A stretch of 64,000 nt of DNA, from NCBI RefSeq assembly GCF_003971195.1, contig NZ_CP034593.1, positions 310,001-374,000 on the forward strand. Reading direction: 5' to 3'. The translations under genes were made by a program, and so were the position numbers. This DNA comes from Flaviflexus ciconiae (GTDB taxonomy: Bacteria; Actinomycetota; Actinomycetes; Actinomycetales; Actinomycetaceae). Under the pieces are notes generated by a model that saw nothing but the letters and a program-made list of their open reading frames with translations, ran no database searches and was not told the origin of the DNA. Below, piece after piece: positions 8,032 through 15,481 of this stretch. The stretch's first letter is position 1. Every line of letters starts with the position of its first letter.

Positions 8032-9868
8032 GGTTCTCGACGCCGTTGTTTCCGAGATCGGGGGCAGTCGGCGCGAGGGCCAGGTTGAGATGGCGGAAGC
8101 CGTCTACGATGCACTAACTGACGGGGGTCACCTGCTCGTCCAAGCAGGCACCGGCACCGGTAAGTCCATGGGCTATCTTGTCCCTGCCGTTCAATGGGTG
8201 GCAAAGACCGGTGGAAGAGCTATCGTCTCGACCGCGACGCTTGCCCTGCAACGGCAAATCACCCAGGAGGACGCTCCCAGGGTCATAGACGCGGTTGCGG
8301 CAGACACAGGTGTGCGCGTGAAGACCGCCCTCCTCAAAGGCTGGCAAAACTATGCCTGCCTGAAGCGCGTGAACCAGACCGCAGGACAAGAATCTCTCTT
8401 TGGTGAAGCACTCTTCGGTGAAGAGCAGGCTACCGATATGGGTAAGCACGTTTTGCGGGCTCGGGAATGGGCGCTGGAATCCGAGAACGGTGACAGGGAC
8501 TCCCTGGTTCCCGGTGTGCCGGATTTGGCGTGGCGGCAGATTTCCGTGTCGAAGCAAGAATGCGACGGCAAGGACTGCCCCCTGTTTAACGAATGCTTCC
8601 CCGAGAAGGCCCGTGAGGAAGCCATGGAAGCCGACATTGTGATCACCAACCATGCGATGTTGGGCGTGCAGTCCTCAGGAATTGAAGTGCTTCCCGAGGC
8701 CGGTGCCGTTATCATCGACGAGGCCCACGATCTTGTCGGTAGGGTGACCAGCCAGCTGACAATCAGGGTCGGTGCCGCAGATATCGGCCGAATCTCCCGC
8801 ATGATGCGATCAGCCGGAAAACTCGACACCGAATTCTCTCGTCACGGCGACTCCCTGCTTGACGCACTCAAGGAAGCTGAAGGGCGAATGCGGATCGTGC
8901 CAGACACGATCAGGGAACCGCTCGGCGCTATGGCGCGAGCTCTCAAGGATTCCTGCGAGTCAGAACAGTGGGCGAAAGCCTTCATGAAGGACATCGACGA
9001 TCTTCTCTCCGAGGATGGCAAGTACGTTGTGTGGGCAAACGAGGACGCCCTGTATGGTGCTCCTCTTGACGTGGCAGGCCCGATCGCGAACAACGTCTTC
9101 TCTGAACGGGCCGCAGTTCTGACGTCGGCCACCCTCGAAATTGGTGGTTCCTTTGACCCCATGGCATACCAGGTTGGCTTAGCCTTCCCCGACCAGGGTC
9201 CGTGGGAGGGACTGGATGTTGGCTCTCCCTTTGAGTACCCCAAGCAGGGAATCATGTACGTGGCTGCTGACCTGCCGGCCCCCGGTCGGGACGGACAGGG
9301 CGACGAGGCGCTCGCCCGTATGGCCGAGCTCCTGAGAGCATCCGATGGTGGTGCGCTCGGGCTGTTCTCCTCGCGAAGGGGAGCTGAGGTGGCCGCGGAA
9401 TACTTCCGCAAGCACACCGATCTGCCCATCTTCTGCCAGGGAGAGGATCAGCTTTCCACCCTGGTCAGTGACTTCAAGGAAGACGACCGCGCCTGCCTCG
9501 TTGGCACTCTTTCACTGTGGCAGGGAATCGATATTCCGGGGAGAGCATGTCGGCTCGTTCTCATTGACAGGATTCCGTTCCCCAGGCCGGACGATCCCGT
9601 TTCGCAAGCTCGGACCGAGCAGGTGGGTAAGCGCGGCGGGAATGGCTTCATGCAGGTGTCAGCAACCCATGCGGCGGTTCTCATGGCCCAGGGGGCTGGC
9701 AGGCTCCTGCGTTCGACCACTGACAGGGGAGTTGTCGCAATCTTTGACTCCCGCCTCGTCTCCAAGGCATACGGAGGCTACCTTCGCTCCGGTATGCCGG
9801 ACATGTGGCCAACAAAGGATCTTGAACTCACGAAGAAGTCCCTTGAGCGTCTTGCACGCGGTCAATAG
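8018..9868 (+). CDS. DinG-family ATP-dependent DNA helicase
   Basis: Superfamily 2, XPD/DinG-type 5'-3' helicase. Walker A is QAGTGTGKS; the four Fe-S cysteines are plausibly YACLKR, then the cluster KQECDGKDCPLFNECF; the DEAH box is VIIDEAHDL. Motifs V and VI near the C-terminus read GTLSLWQGIDIPG and QGAGRLLRS. The start is GTG 8018, overlapping the hflX stop by 14 bases; the open frame extends further upstream only as a shadow of hflX. From there the protein is 616 residues, typical of actinobacterial members. No SOS box is visible in front, so co-expression with hflX is likely. Family is certain, biological role (R-loop or repair work) is by analogy. Confidence 0.92.
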   Translation: MSVVEVLDAVVSEIGGSRREGQVEMAEAVYDALTDGGHLLVQAGTGTGKSMGYLVPAVQWVAKTGGRAIVSTATLALQRQITQEDAPRVIDAVAADTGVRVKTALLKGWQNYACLKRVNQTAGQESLFGEALFGEEQATDMGKHVLRAREWALESENGDRDSLVPGVPDLAWRQISVSKQECDGKDCPLFNECFPEKAREEAMEADIVITNHAMLGVQSSGIEVLPEAGAVIIDEAHDLVGRVTSQLTIRVGAADIGRISRMMRSAGKLDTEFSRHGDSLLDALKEAEGRMRIVPDTIREPLGAMARALKDSCESEQWAKAFMKDIDDLLSEDGKYVVWANEDALYGAPLDVAGPIANNVFSERAAVLTSATLEIGGSFDPMAYQVGLAFPDQGPWEGLDVGSPFEYPKQGIMYVAADLPAPGRDGQGDEALARMAELLRASDGGALGLFSSRRGAEVAAEYFRKHTDLPIFCQGEDQLSTLVSDFKEDDRACLVGTLSLWQGIDIPGRACRLVLIDRIPFPRPDDPVSQARTEQVGKRGGNGFMQVSATHAAVLMAQGAGRLLRSTTDRGVVAIFDSRLVSKAYGGYLRSGMPDMWPTKDLELTKKSLERLARGQ

Positions 9869-9946
9869 GGGGCTAAGTGTCAATAGGGCCTCGCCGACAT
9901 GAGTAGCTGCGGGGACCTCGTGAGAATCCGGGGCCCAATCTAGGGC

Positions 9947-9995
9947 AAAAACAAGCACTGCCGCTCCACGAGTGACCGATGAGTGACAGTGCTTG
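9947..9995 (-). terminator. Rho-independent terminator of lexA
   Basis: Read on the minus strand, the inverted repeat CAAGCACTG / CAGTGCTTG (9987-9995 and 9952-9960, 9 bp, 26-base loop) is followed immediately by five T (9947-9951). It lies 18 bases past the lexA stop, so it ends lexA transcription. On the plus strand it has no T run. Confidence 0.75.
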
Positions 9996-10012
9996 AGTAC
10001 TTAAATTCTCGA

Positions 10013-10669
10013 CTATAAGGCGCGAATAACGGTGACGACGCGCCCAAGAATGGTGGACATGTCTCCCGGAATTGGTGCGTAGGCGTCGTTATGGGGGAGA
10101 AGCCACACGTGCCCGTCCCTCCGGTCGAAGGTCTTCACGGTGGCTTCGTCGTCGATAAGAGCGGCAACAATATCGCCATTACGTGCGTCCTGCTGCCTGC
10201 GGACAACCACCCAGTCACCGTCGAAGATGCCTGCGTCGACCATCGAATCACCGGATACCTCGAGCATGAACATCTCGCCGTTGCCGGTCATCTGGCGCGG
10301 AATGGAGAAGACTTCCTCAACCATTTGATCGGCGAGGATCGGGGAGCCAGCGGCAATGCGTCCGACGAGGGGAACATCAACAGAGTCAGCCCGAAGCTCG
10401 TCAATACTCGCGACCGGTTTCGGAGCTTCTTCCTCAGGGAACAGTGCTCGGCCGGCAGGCGTCAGAGTGAGCGTGCGAGGACGCTGGGGATCGCGATCGA
10501 TCAGGCCGTGCGACTCGAGTGCATCAAAGTGGTACTTGACCGACGAGGGGCTGGACAGGCCGATGCCGGTGCAGGTCTCGCGAACCGTTGGGGCGTATCC
10601 GTTTTCGCTAATGGAATCGCGTAGGAACGCAAGAATCTCGAGCTGTCTCGTACTGATCTTGTCGGCCAT
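10013..10669 (-). CDS. lexA: SOS repressor LexA
   Basis: Represses DNA-damage genes until RecA filaments stimulate its self-cleavage. The 218-residue form starts at the ATG complementary to 10667-10669 (MADKISTRQLEILAF), preceded by GAGGG at good spacing; the open frame continues 28 residues upstream without family resemblance. The winged HTH covers about residues 5-65. The cleavage bond is Ala107-Gly108 (RIAAGSP), the catalytic serine is Ser142 in GDSMVDAG and the lysine Lys179 in ATVKTF. It is divergent from a small membrane-protein gene, with three LexA operators between them, so it should be autoregulated. A clear terminator follows. Confidence 0.97.
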   Translation of the reverse strand: MADKISTRQLEILAFLRDSISENGYAPTVRETCTGIGLSSPSSVKYHFDALESHGLIDRDPQRPRTLTLTPAGRALFPEEEAPKPVASIDELRADSVDVPLVGRIAAGSPILADQMVEEVFSIPRQMTGNGEMFMLEVSGDSMVDAGIFDGDWVVVRRQQDARNGDIVAALIDDEATVKTFDRRDGHVWLLPHNDAYAPIPGDMSTILGRVVTVIRAL

Positions 10670-10753
10670 GTTGCCCTCGCTATCGGGTTGCGACTTTTTC
10701 TGTCCGAGTCGCTTCGTAAGTTGGATCCAGGATATGCACCACGAGGTGAACAA

Positions 10754-10769
10754 TCAAACACTTGTTCTA
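10754..10769. promoter_or_regulatory. LexA operator 1 (SOS box)
   Basis: TCAAACACTTGTTCTA differs from the actinobacterial SOS consensus TCGAACnnnnGTTCGA at two positions. It lies 85 bases upstream of the lexA start, the closest of three boxes to lexA, and is likely the autoregulatory site. Confidence 0.7.
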
Positions 10770-10791
10770 ACCGGCATGTCGTGTATAGAAT

Positions 10792-10807
10792 GCAAACAGA
10801 TGTTCGA
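10792..10807. promoter_or_regulatory. LexA operator 2 (SOS box)
   Basis: GCAAACAGATGTTCGA carries a perfect right half-site GTTCGA and a partly conserved left half. It abuts and overlaps operator 3 by two bases, and both lie just upstream of the small membrane-protein gene at 10841. Confidence 0.75.
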
Positions 10808-10821
10808 GAACAAACGTTCGA
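10806..10821. promoter_or_regulatory. LexA operator 3 (SOS box)
   Basis: GAGAACAAACGTTCGA has a perfect right half and a left half GAGAAC with one change. It ends five bases before the ribosome binding site AGAAGGAGAT of the gene at 10841, so LexA bound here would block that gene tightly. Confidence 0.75.
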
Positions 10822-10840
10822 GAAAAGAAGGAGATACGCC

Positions 10841-11131
10841 ATGAGTGCTCTTCTCGTAACCAAGCCTGAGACAACAGGGTTGCGTCCCATTGATCTGCCC
10901 CGTCTGCGCCCCGTCTCCAACCGGACCCCGATCGACGTTCCGCAGATGGCGGCACCGGAAGCTCCAGCTCGCAAGGCTCGACTGAGCGTCGTGGCGGAGC
11001 AGCATGAGATCGCTCCCGACGCCGTTGTCTACCCTGGCCTCCAGCGCCTCGTCGGCGTCCTCAAGGCCAGCGCCCTTGTCGCTACCAGCGTTGCCCTTGC
11101 TTTTGGACTACAGCTCTGGCTCTCCATGTAA
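10841..11131 (+). CDS. SOS-controlled small membrane protein at the ChiZ/DivS position
   Basis: A 96-residue protein with a strong ribosome binding site (AAGGAGAT, seven bases before ATG 10841). Residues 1-70 are hydrophilic and rich in proline and basic residues (LPRLRPVSNRTP, APARKARLSVV); residues about 71-94 form a single membrane helix (GVLKASALVATSVALAFG). It sits divergently beside lexA and directly before nrdR. In mycobacteria that slot holds chiZ (Rv2719c) and in corynebacteria divS, both SOS-induced inhibitors of cell division. It keeps the cytoplasmic-tail-plus-one-helix plan but has no LysM domain after the helix. Three LexA boxes cover the upstream region. I infer an SOS division inhibitor; the sequence itself gives no direct proof. 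Confidence 0.75.
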   Translation: MSALLVTKPETTGLRPIDLPRLRPVSNRTPIDVPQMAAPEAPARKARLSVVAEQHEIAPDAVVYPGLQRLVGVLKASALVATSVALAFGLQLWLSM

Positions 11132-11154
11132 GACGCCCTGTGTAAAATGGCAGA

Positions 11155-11634
11155 ATGCATTGCCCGTTCTGCCACAACACAGATTCCCGCGTCATTGACT
11201 CCCGTTCGCTCGATGAGGGTCAGGCCATTCGACGTCGTCGCGAGTGCCCCGTGTGCAAGCGGAGATTCACGACAACCGAGACGGCATCCCTCGTCGTCGT
11301 CAAGCGTTCGGGTGTCACTGAACCTTTCTCACGAGAGAAGATCATTGACGGTGTCTTGAAGGCATGCCAGAACAGGCCCGTCACCCGAGACGACCTGGCG
11401 GTCCTTGCGAGCCAGGTGGAAGAGAATGTGCGCGCCACCGGTGCCGCCCACATCAATTCCGACGACATCGGTCGCGCAATCCTTGGCCCGCTTCGTGAGC
11501 TCGATCAGATCGCTTACCTGCGCTTCGCTTCCGTCTACCTCAACTTCGAAGATCTCGATGACTTCCAGGCGGCCATCGAGGAACTCAAGGAATCGGGTGG
11601 CGAACTTGCTCCGGCTGGCGATAGTGAGCAGTAG
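11155..11634 (+). CDS. nrdR: Transcriptional repressor NrdR
   Basis: Zinc-ribbon/ATP-cone repressor of ribonucleotide reductase genes. The N-terminal zinc ribbon is complete: [17 protein letters not shown] and [10 protein letters not shown] supply four cysteines. The ATP-cone follows ([20 protein letters not shown], about residues 48-67). The length of 159 residues and the [12 protein letters not shown]-binding stretch are typical. The ATG start lies 23 bases after the stop of the SOS membrane gene, the same order as lexA-chiZ-nrdR in mycobacteria; it may be partly co-transcribed with that gene. Confidence 0.97.
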   Translation: MHCPFCHNTDSRVIDSRSLDEGQAIRRRRECPVCKRRFTTTETASLVVVKRSGVTEPFSREKIIDGVLKACQNRPVTRDDLAVLASQVEENVRATGAAHINSDDIGRAILGPLRELDQIAYLRFASVYLNFEDLDDFQAAIEELKESGGELAPAGDSEQ

Positions 11635-11649
11635 GAATACTTAACATAA

Positions 11650-11682
11650 TTGTGCTCCCGACCGTTTTGGTGGGGAGCACAA
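11650..11682. terminator. Hairpin between convergent nrdR and acyl-CoA ligase genes
   Basis: TTGTGCTCCC (11650-11659) pairs perfectly with GGGAGCACAA (11673-11682), with three more base pairs inside and a five-base GTTTT loop. It lies between two convergent stops. There is no clear T run on either side, so it may be a bidirectional terminator of the weak actinobacterial type. Confidence 0.5.
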
Positions 11683-11719
11683 CTATGAGAACGACAGTTA
11701 CGTTCCTGCGCGTATCCGA

Positions 11720-13561
11720 CTACTTGTCGCAAGTGTCGTCGCTACTCGCGGACTGATCACGTGCTGATTGGTCGGGCTGGGGTGCATTTGCATTGCCCGC
11801 AGGCTTTTCCCGTGAGCTATCCATGCGGTGGCGGAATTCGCTGGCGCGTTCGCGTAGTTCATCGCCGGTTTCGGAAAGCTTCTTCCGCCACTGGCCGGCC
11901 TGAAGCTCGAGATCGTCGAGTTGCTCGCGGACGGAGCGCCTCATGACCTTGCCGAGCTGGGAGCGGGGGAGCTCGTCGAAGACGGCGATGGACTTGGGCA
12001 TCGAGTAGTTGGAGAGCTTGTCCTGGGTCCACTTGCGCACATTCTCCAGATCAATTGAAGCGCCGGGCTCAAGAACGAGCGCAGCAACGACGGCTTCGCC
12101 TGCGGATCCGTCGGGCATGCCGACAACGGCGACGTCGCGGATGCCGGGCATGGAGCGGACAGCTTCCTCAACCTGCGAGGGGTAGACGTTGAAGCCGGAA
12201 CGGATGATCATTTCTTTGCGGCGGTCGGCCATGACCAGGAAGCCATCGTCCCAGCGGACGAGGTCACCCGTGCGGAGCCATTCGCCGTCGATCAGGGTGG
12301 CAGCAGTTTCCTCGGGCTGGTTGAGGTAGCCGACAAAGACATTCGGTCCGCGAACGAGCAGCTCGCCAACCTCTCCCAACGGCATCTCCTCTTCAATGTT
12401 GTCGGGGTTCACGACCTTTGCGTCGACAGACGGGAAGGGAAGCCCGAGGGTGGAGGGCCTGCGTGCGGGGGAAACGGGAGAACCGGAGAGCACGGGGGAG
12501 GACTCGGTCATGCCGTAGCCCTCGATGACGAGGGAGTCGGTCTTCTCTTCCCACTGAGCGGCGAGCTCGGGAAGGAGCGCCATGGCGCCGGATACCGAAT
12601 AGCGGAGCTTCGTGAACGGGTTCGGGTCGTCGCCAATCTCGGCGAGGATCTTCTCGTACATCGGGGGAACACCCCCGAAGAATGTGATGGGGTGACGCTT
12701 GTTTGCGGCGATCAGCATCTTCGGGTCGAAGCTGGGAAGGATGTCCTGCGTAGCACCGAGGCCGATCGAGAGGACAAGGGACAGCATCATGCCGAAGGCG
12801 TGGAAGAACGGCAGGATCGACGCAATGGTCTCCTCGCCACGTTTGAACTCGTGGAGCCAGGTGATGACCTGCGTGTAGTTCGACATCAGGTTCATGTGGG
12901 TGAGGCACACGGCCTTCGGCACACCTGTTGTGCCACCCGTGTGGAGGTAGACGGCCACGTCGTCCATGCCCGGCGTCTCGCCGACAAACGAAGCCGGTGC
13001 CGAGGCCACCATCTTCTCGAAGGAGTAAACGTGATCGGGCACGCGGCCCCTCATCTTCTTCTTCTGCGCCTTTGCGGCCTTGATTGGAAGCTTCAGGAGC
13101 ATCTGGGAACGCTTGGGGAGGGCGGCCGTCAGGTTGACCGCAAAGATTGTCCTGCCGGGCAGGTGGTCGGCGAGATCCGTTAGGGTCTTTTCCCAGCCAA
13201 CGACAATCTTGCCGCCGTGATTGTCGAGCTGGGCGATGAGCTCGCTCGTCTTAGCGAGCGGATTGTGTTCGGCCAGGGTCGCGCCGAGCGACCAGGTAGC
13301 GTAGGCGAGTGCCACGTGCTGGGGGCAGTTGGGAAGGATCGCGGCGACAACATCGCCCTTCTTTACGCCGGCCAGCGACAGCATGGAGGCGGTCTTCTTG
13401 ACGAGTTCGCTCAGCTCTTCGTAACTGGTCTTCTGTCCGATGAAGTCAATCGCGTGCCTCTTTGGGAAAGCGGCGACCGCGCGATCAAGCAGGTCGGTCA
13501 ATGGAACTGTCGGAAGCTCGATCTCGTCGGGTACTCCGGCAGGATAGTGGGCACGCGCCAT
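11720..13561 (-). CDS. Long-chain fatty acid-CoA ligase-like AMP-forming enzyme
   Basis: Adenylates a carboxylic acid, probably a fatty acid, and transfers it to coenzyme A. The 613-residue protein shows the AMP-binding signature YLHTGGTTGVPKAV, the GYGMTES motif, the WLRTGDLV hinge and the C-terminal lysine loop region PRSQLGKVMRR. After about residue 550 there is an unusual hydrophilic, charged, helical tail ending in a Ser/Asp-rich stretch (SARDQSASSDDTCDK). The start is ATG 13561 with AGGAGAA seven bases before it. It follows no obvious operon partner; serA lies upstream on the same strand 70 bases away. Exact chain-length preference is not predictable. Confidence 0.88.
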   Translation of the reverse strand: MARAHYPAGVPDEIELPTVPLTDLLDRAVAAFPKRHAIDFIGQKTSYEELSELVKKTASMLSLAGVKKGDVVAAILPNCPQHVALAYATWSLGATLAEHNPLAKTSELIAQLDNHGGKIVVGWEKTLTDLADHLPGRTIFAVNLTAALPKRSQMLLKLPIKAAKAQKKKMRGRVPDHVYSFEKMVASAPASFVGETPGMDDVAVYLHTGGTTGVPKAVCLTHMNLMSNYTQVITWLHEFKRGEETIASILPFFHAFGMMLSLVLSIGLGATQDILPSFDPKMLIAANKRHPITFFGGVPPMYEKILAEIGDDPNPFTKLRYSVSGAMALLPELAAQWEEKTDSLVIEGYGMTESSPVLSGSPVSPARRPSTLGLPFPSVDAKVVNPDNIEEEMPLGEVGELLVRGPNVFVGYLNQPEETAATLIDGEWLRTGDLVRWDDGFLVMADRRKEMIIRSGFNVYPSQVEEAVRSMPGIRDVAVVGMPDGSAGEAVVAALVLEPGASIDLENVRKWTQDKLSNYSMPKSIAVFDELPRSQLGKVMRRSVREQLDDLELQAGQWRKKLSETGDELRERASEFRHRMDSSREKPAGNANAPQPDQSARDQSASSDDTCDK

Positions 13562-13631
13562 AGTGTTCTCCTCACATGCAAAAGTGGACTACGGTCCATC
13601 TTGTCATGTTGGATCGCTGTAGTCCCGAAAA

Positions 13632-14840
13632 TTAATCTCGTGACAGAACTCGAAGCCGGATTGTTTCGGGGGATTTCGCCAGAGCAGCGACCGCATCTTC
13701 GGGAATATTGGATGCGATGTCGGTCACCATGTAACCAATCTGGCCCTGGGTGGCGAGCTGCTGGGCGTCGATGTTGGCACCGGACTCTGCGAATACCTGG
13801 TTGACCTTGGCGAGGGCGCCCGGCATATTCGAGTGCACCCAGGCTATCCGGTAGCGGGACGACAGCGCAGGCGAATCGACGATTTGCGGCATGTTGATCG
13901 ACATGTCGGTGGCGCCCTTGCGGAAGTAGCTCACGAGCTTCTCCGACACGAACAGGCCGATGGCCCGCTGGGCTTCTTCGGTGGAGCCACCGACATGGGG
14001 CGTAAGAATAACGTTGTCGAGGCCCGTGAGGACCGAATCGAATGGGTCTCCGTTCCCGCGGGGTTCGGTCGGGAAGACGTCGACGCCGGCTCCGGCGATC
14101 GAACCATCCTTCACGCGAGCAGCGAGTGCATCAATGTCGACAATGAAGCCGCGGGACAGGTTGAGGAAGATAGCGCCCGGCTTCATCAACTTAAACTGCT
14201 CCTCGCCAAAGAAGTTTTTGTTGGAGGCGCGACCATCGACGTGGATGGTGACGACGTCCGCGACCTCGAGGAGCTCCTCGAGGGAGTTCATGCGGCGGGC
14301 GTTACCGATCACGAGTTTCTCGGCCGTGTCGTAGAACACGACCCTCATGCCTAGTGCTTCGGCAACAACCGATAGCTGCATGCCGATGTTGCCGAATCCG
14401 ATGATGCCGAGGGTGCGGCCGCGGACCTCGTGGGAGCCGGCCGCCGACTTCTCCCAAATGCCCTTGTGGAGCGCGTCGTTCTGCACCGGCAGACGTCGCG
14501 ACAGGGAGATGATCTCGCCAATGGCGAGTTCCACGACGGAGCGGGTGTTGGAGTACGGGGCGTTGAATACGGCCACGCCCTTGTTCGTGGCGGCTTCCAG
14601 GTCAATCTGGTTGGTGCCGATCGAGAACGTGCCGATAGCCAGGAGGTCGGGGCGGGCCTCGATGACTTTCCGGGTGACCTCCGTCTTAGATCGGATACCG
14701 AGGATGTCGATATCGTCGAGGGCCGAAATGAGATCGTCTTCGTCGAGGGCGCCGCGGTGGCGGATGACCTCGATGCCGGCGCGAGCAAAGGCGGCGTCAG
14801 CGTTCGAGTGCGGATTCTCAAGAAGCAGGGCACGAGTCAT
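13632..14840 (-). CDS. serA: D-3-phosphoglycerate dehydrogenase SerA
   Basis: First enzyme of serine biosynthesis, oxidising 3-phosphoglycerate with NAD. I place the start at ATG 14840 (MTRALLLENPHSNAD), giving 402 residues like the short enterobacterial type. Seen are GTFSIGTNQIDLEAA, the NAD-binding GIIGFGNIGMQLS, the catalytic region LNLSRGFIVDID with GVDVFPTEP and LTPHVGGSTEEAQ, and a C-terminal ACT domain (WVHSNMPGALAKVNQVF), which usually binds serine for feedback control. The open frame extends some 170 codons upstream, but that part has no family resemblance and overlaps the DUF3151 gene. About 240 bases of leader separate the two genes. Confidence 0.93.
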   Translation of the reverse strand: MTRALLLENPHSNADAAFARAGIEVIRHRGALDEDDLISALDDIDILGIRSKTEVTRKVIEARPDLLAIGTFSIGTNQIDLEAATNKGVAVFNAPYSNTRSVVELAIGEIISLSRRLPVQNDALHKGIWEKSAAGSHEVRGRTLGIIGFGNIGMQLSVVAEALGMRVVFYDTAEKLVIGNARRMNSLEELLEVADVVTIHVDGRASNKNFFGEEQFKLMKPGAIFLNLSRGFIVDIDALAARVKDGSIAGAGVDVFPTEPRGNGDPFDSVLTGLDNVILTPHVGGSTEEAQRAIGLFVSEKLVSYFRKGATDMSINMPQIVDSPALSSRYRIAWVHSNMPGALAKVNQVFAESGANIDAQQLATQGQIGYMVTDIASNIPEDAVAALAKSPETIRLRVLSRD

Positions 14841-15079
14841 GGGACCATCTTCGTCGCCTGTCCACCCATTGGGCAAACGTGTGCCGAAAGATGAGAAGTA
14901 ATCCTCAAGATGTGCCGGCCCATTGACGTGGTCCTGAGGCTGCAGAGCCGGGATTGGTGGACCGTGCCAGAATGCGTTGGCCCGTGCGGTGATGCCTCCC
15001 ACCGGGCACCACAGGGTTGCACGGTCGGTTTCCGTAAGCGCGGGCCAGCCAAGTCCGGCAACCGCGGAAGACGGTGCTG
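14841..15079 (-). other. Non-coding leader upstream of serA
   Basis: 239 bases between the DUF3151 stop and the serA start. On the minus strand one frame is open through to serA but contains no ATG, GTG or TTG before the serA start, so it is not an obvious gene. A small hairpin (GGTGCC / GGCATC near 15000) is visible. I recognise no known riboswitch. It may be an untranslated regulatory leader or simply spacer. Confidence 0.35.
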
Positions 15080-15481
15080 CTACTTCTCGAGCTGGGCGCG
15101 GGCGGAAGGATCGCAATCGTCGAGGAACTCGGAGATCCTCGTAACCTCGTCGGTTTCTCCAATGGCCTCGGCGGCGCGGCCCAGGCAATAGAGTGCCTGG
15201 AGGAAACCGCGGTTGGGCTCGTGGGAGTAGGGGACGGGGCCCTTGCCTTTCCAGCCATTGCGACGGAGCAGGTCGAGGCCGCGGTGGTAGCCGACGCGGG
15301 CGAAGGCATACGACTCGAGTTCGTCTCCGTGGTCCCAGGCGTCCTGCGCCAATACTGCCCACGCAAGCGGGGAGTCGGGACGGATGCGGGCTACGGTCTC
15401 CGGATCCTGGGAGGCGATCAGGGAGTCGACCTCGGGGTCTTCGGGAAGGTAGGTCGATTCTGGGCCGATAGAGATATGCAT
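15080..15481 (-). CDS. DUF3151 protein
   Basis: A 133-residue actinobacterial protein of unknown function. Typical family features are the N-terminal GPESTYLPEDPEVDSLI, the SPLAWAVLAQDAW segment and the YAFARVGYHRGLDLLRRNGWKG block, which are strongly conserved in DUF3151 as I remember it. It has a helical, TPR-like composition. The start codon shares one base with the stop of the upstream helicase gene, so the pair is translationally coupled. No function is known; the coupling to a HelD-type helicase may be incidental. Confidence 0.85.
   Translation of the reverse strand: MHISIGPESTYLPEDPEVDSLIASQDPETVARIRPDSPLAWAVLAQDAWDHGDELESYAFARVGYHRGLDLLRRNGWKGKGPVPYSHEPNRGFLQALYCLGRAAEAIGETDEVTRISEFLDDCDPSARAQLEK

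Noticed and set aside
14841..15362. N-terminal extension of the serA frame
   Set aside because: It overlaps the DUF3151 gene and has no SerA similarity; ATG 14840 gives the conserved N-terminus and a normal length.
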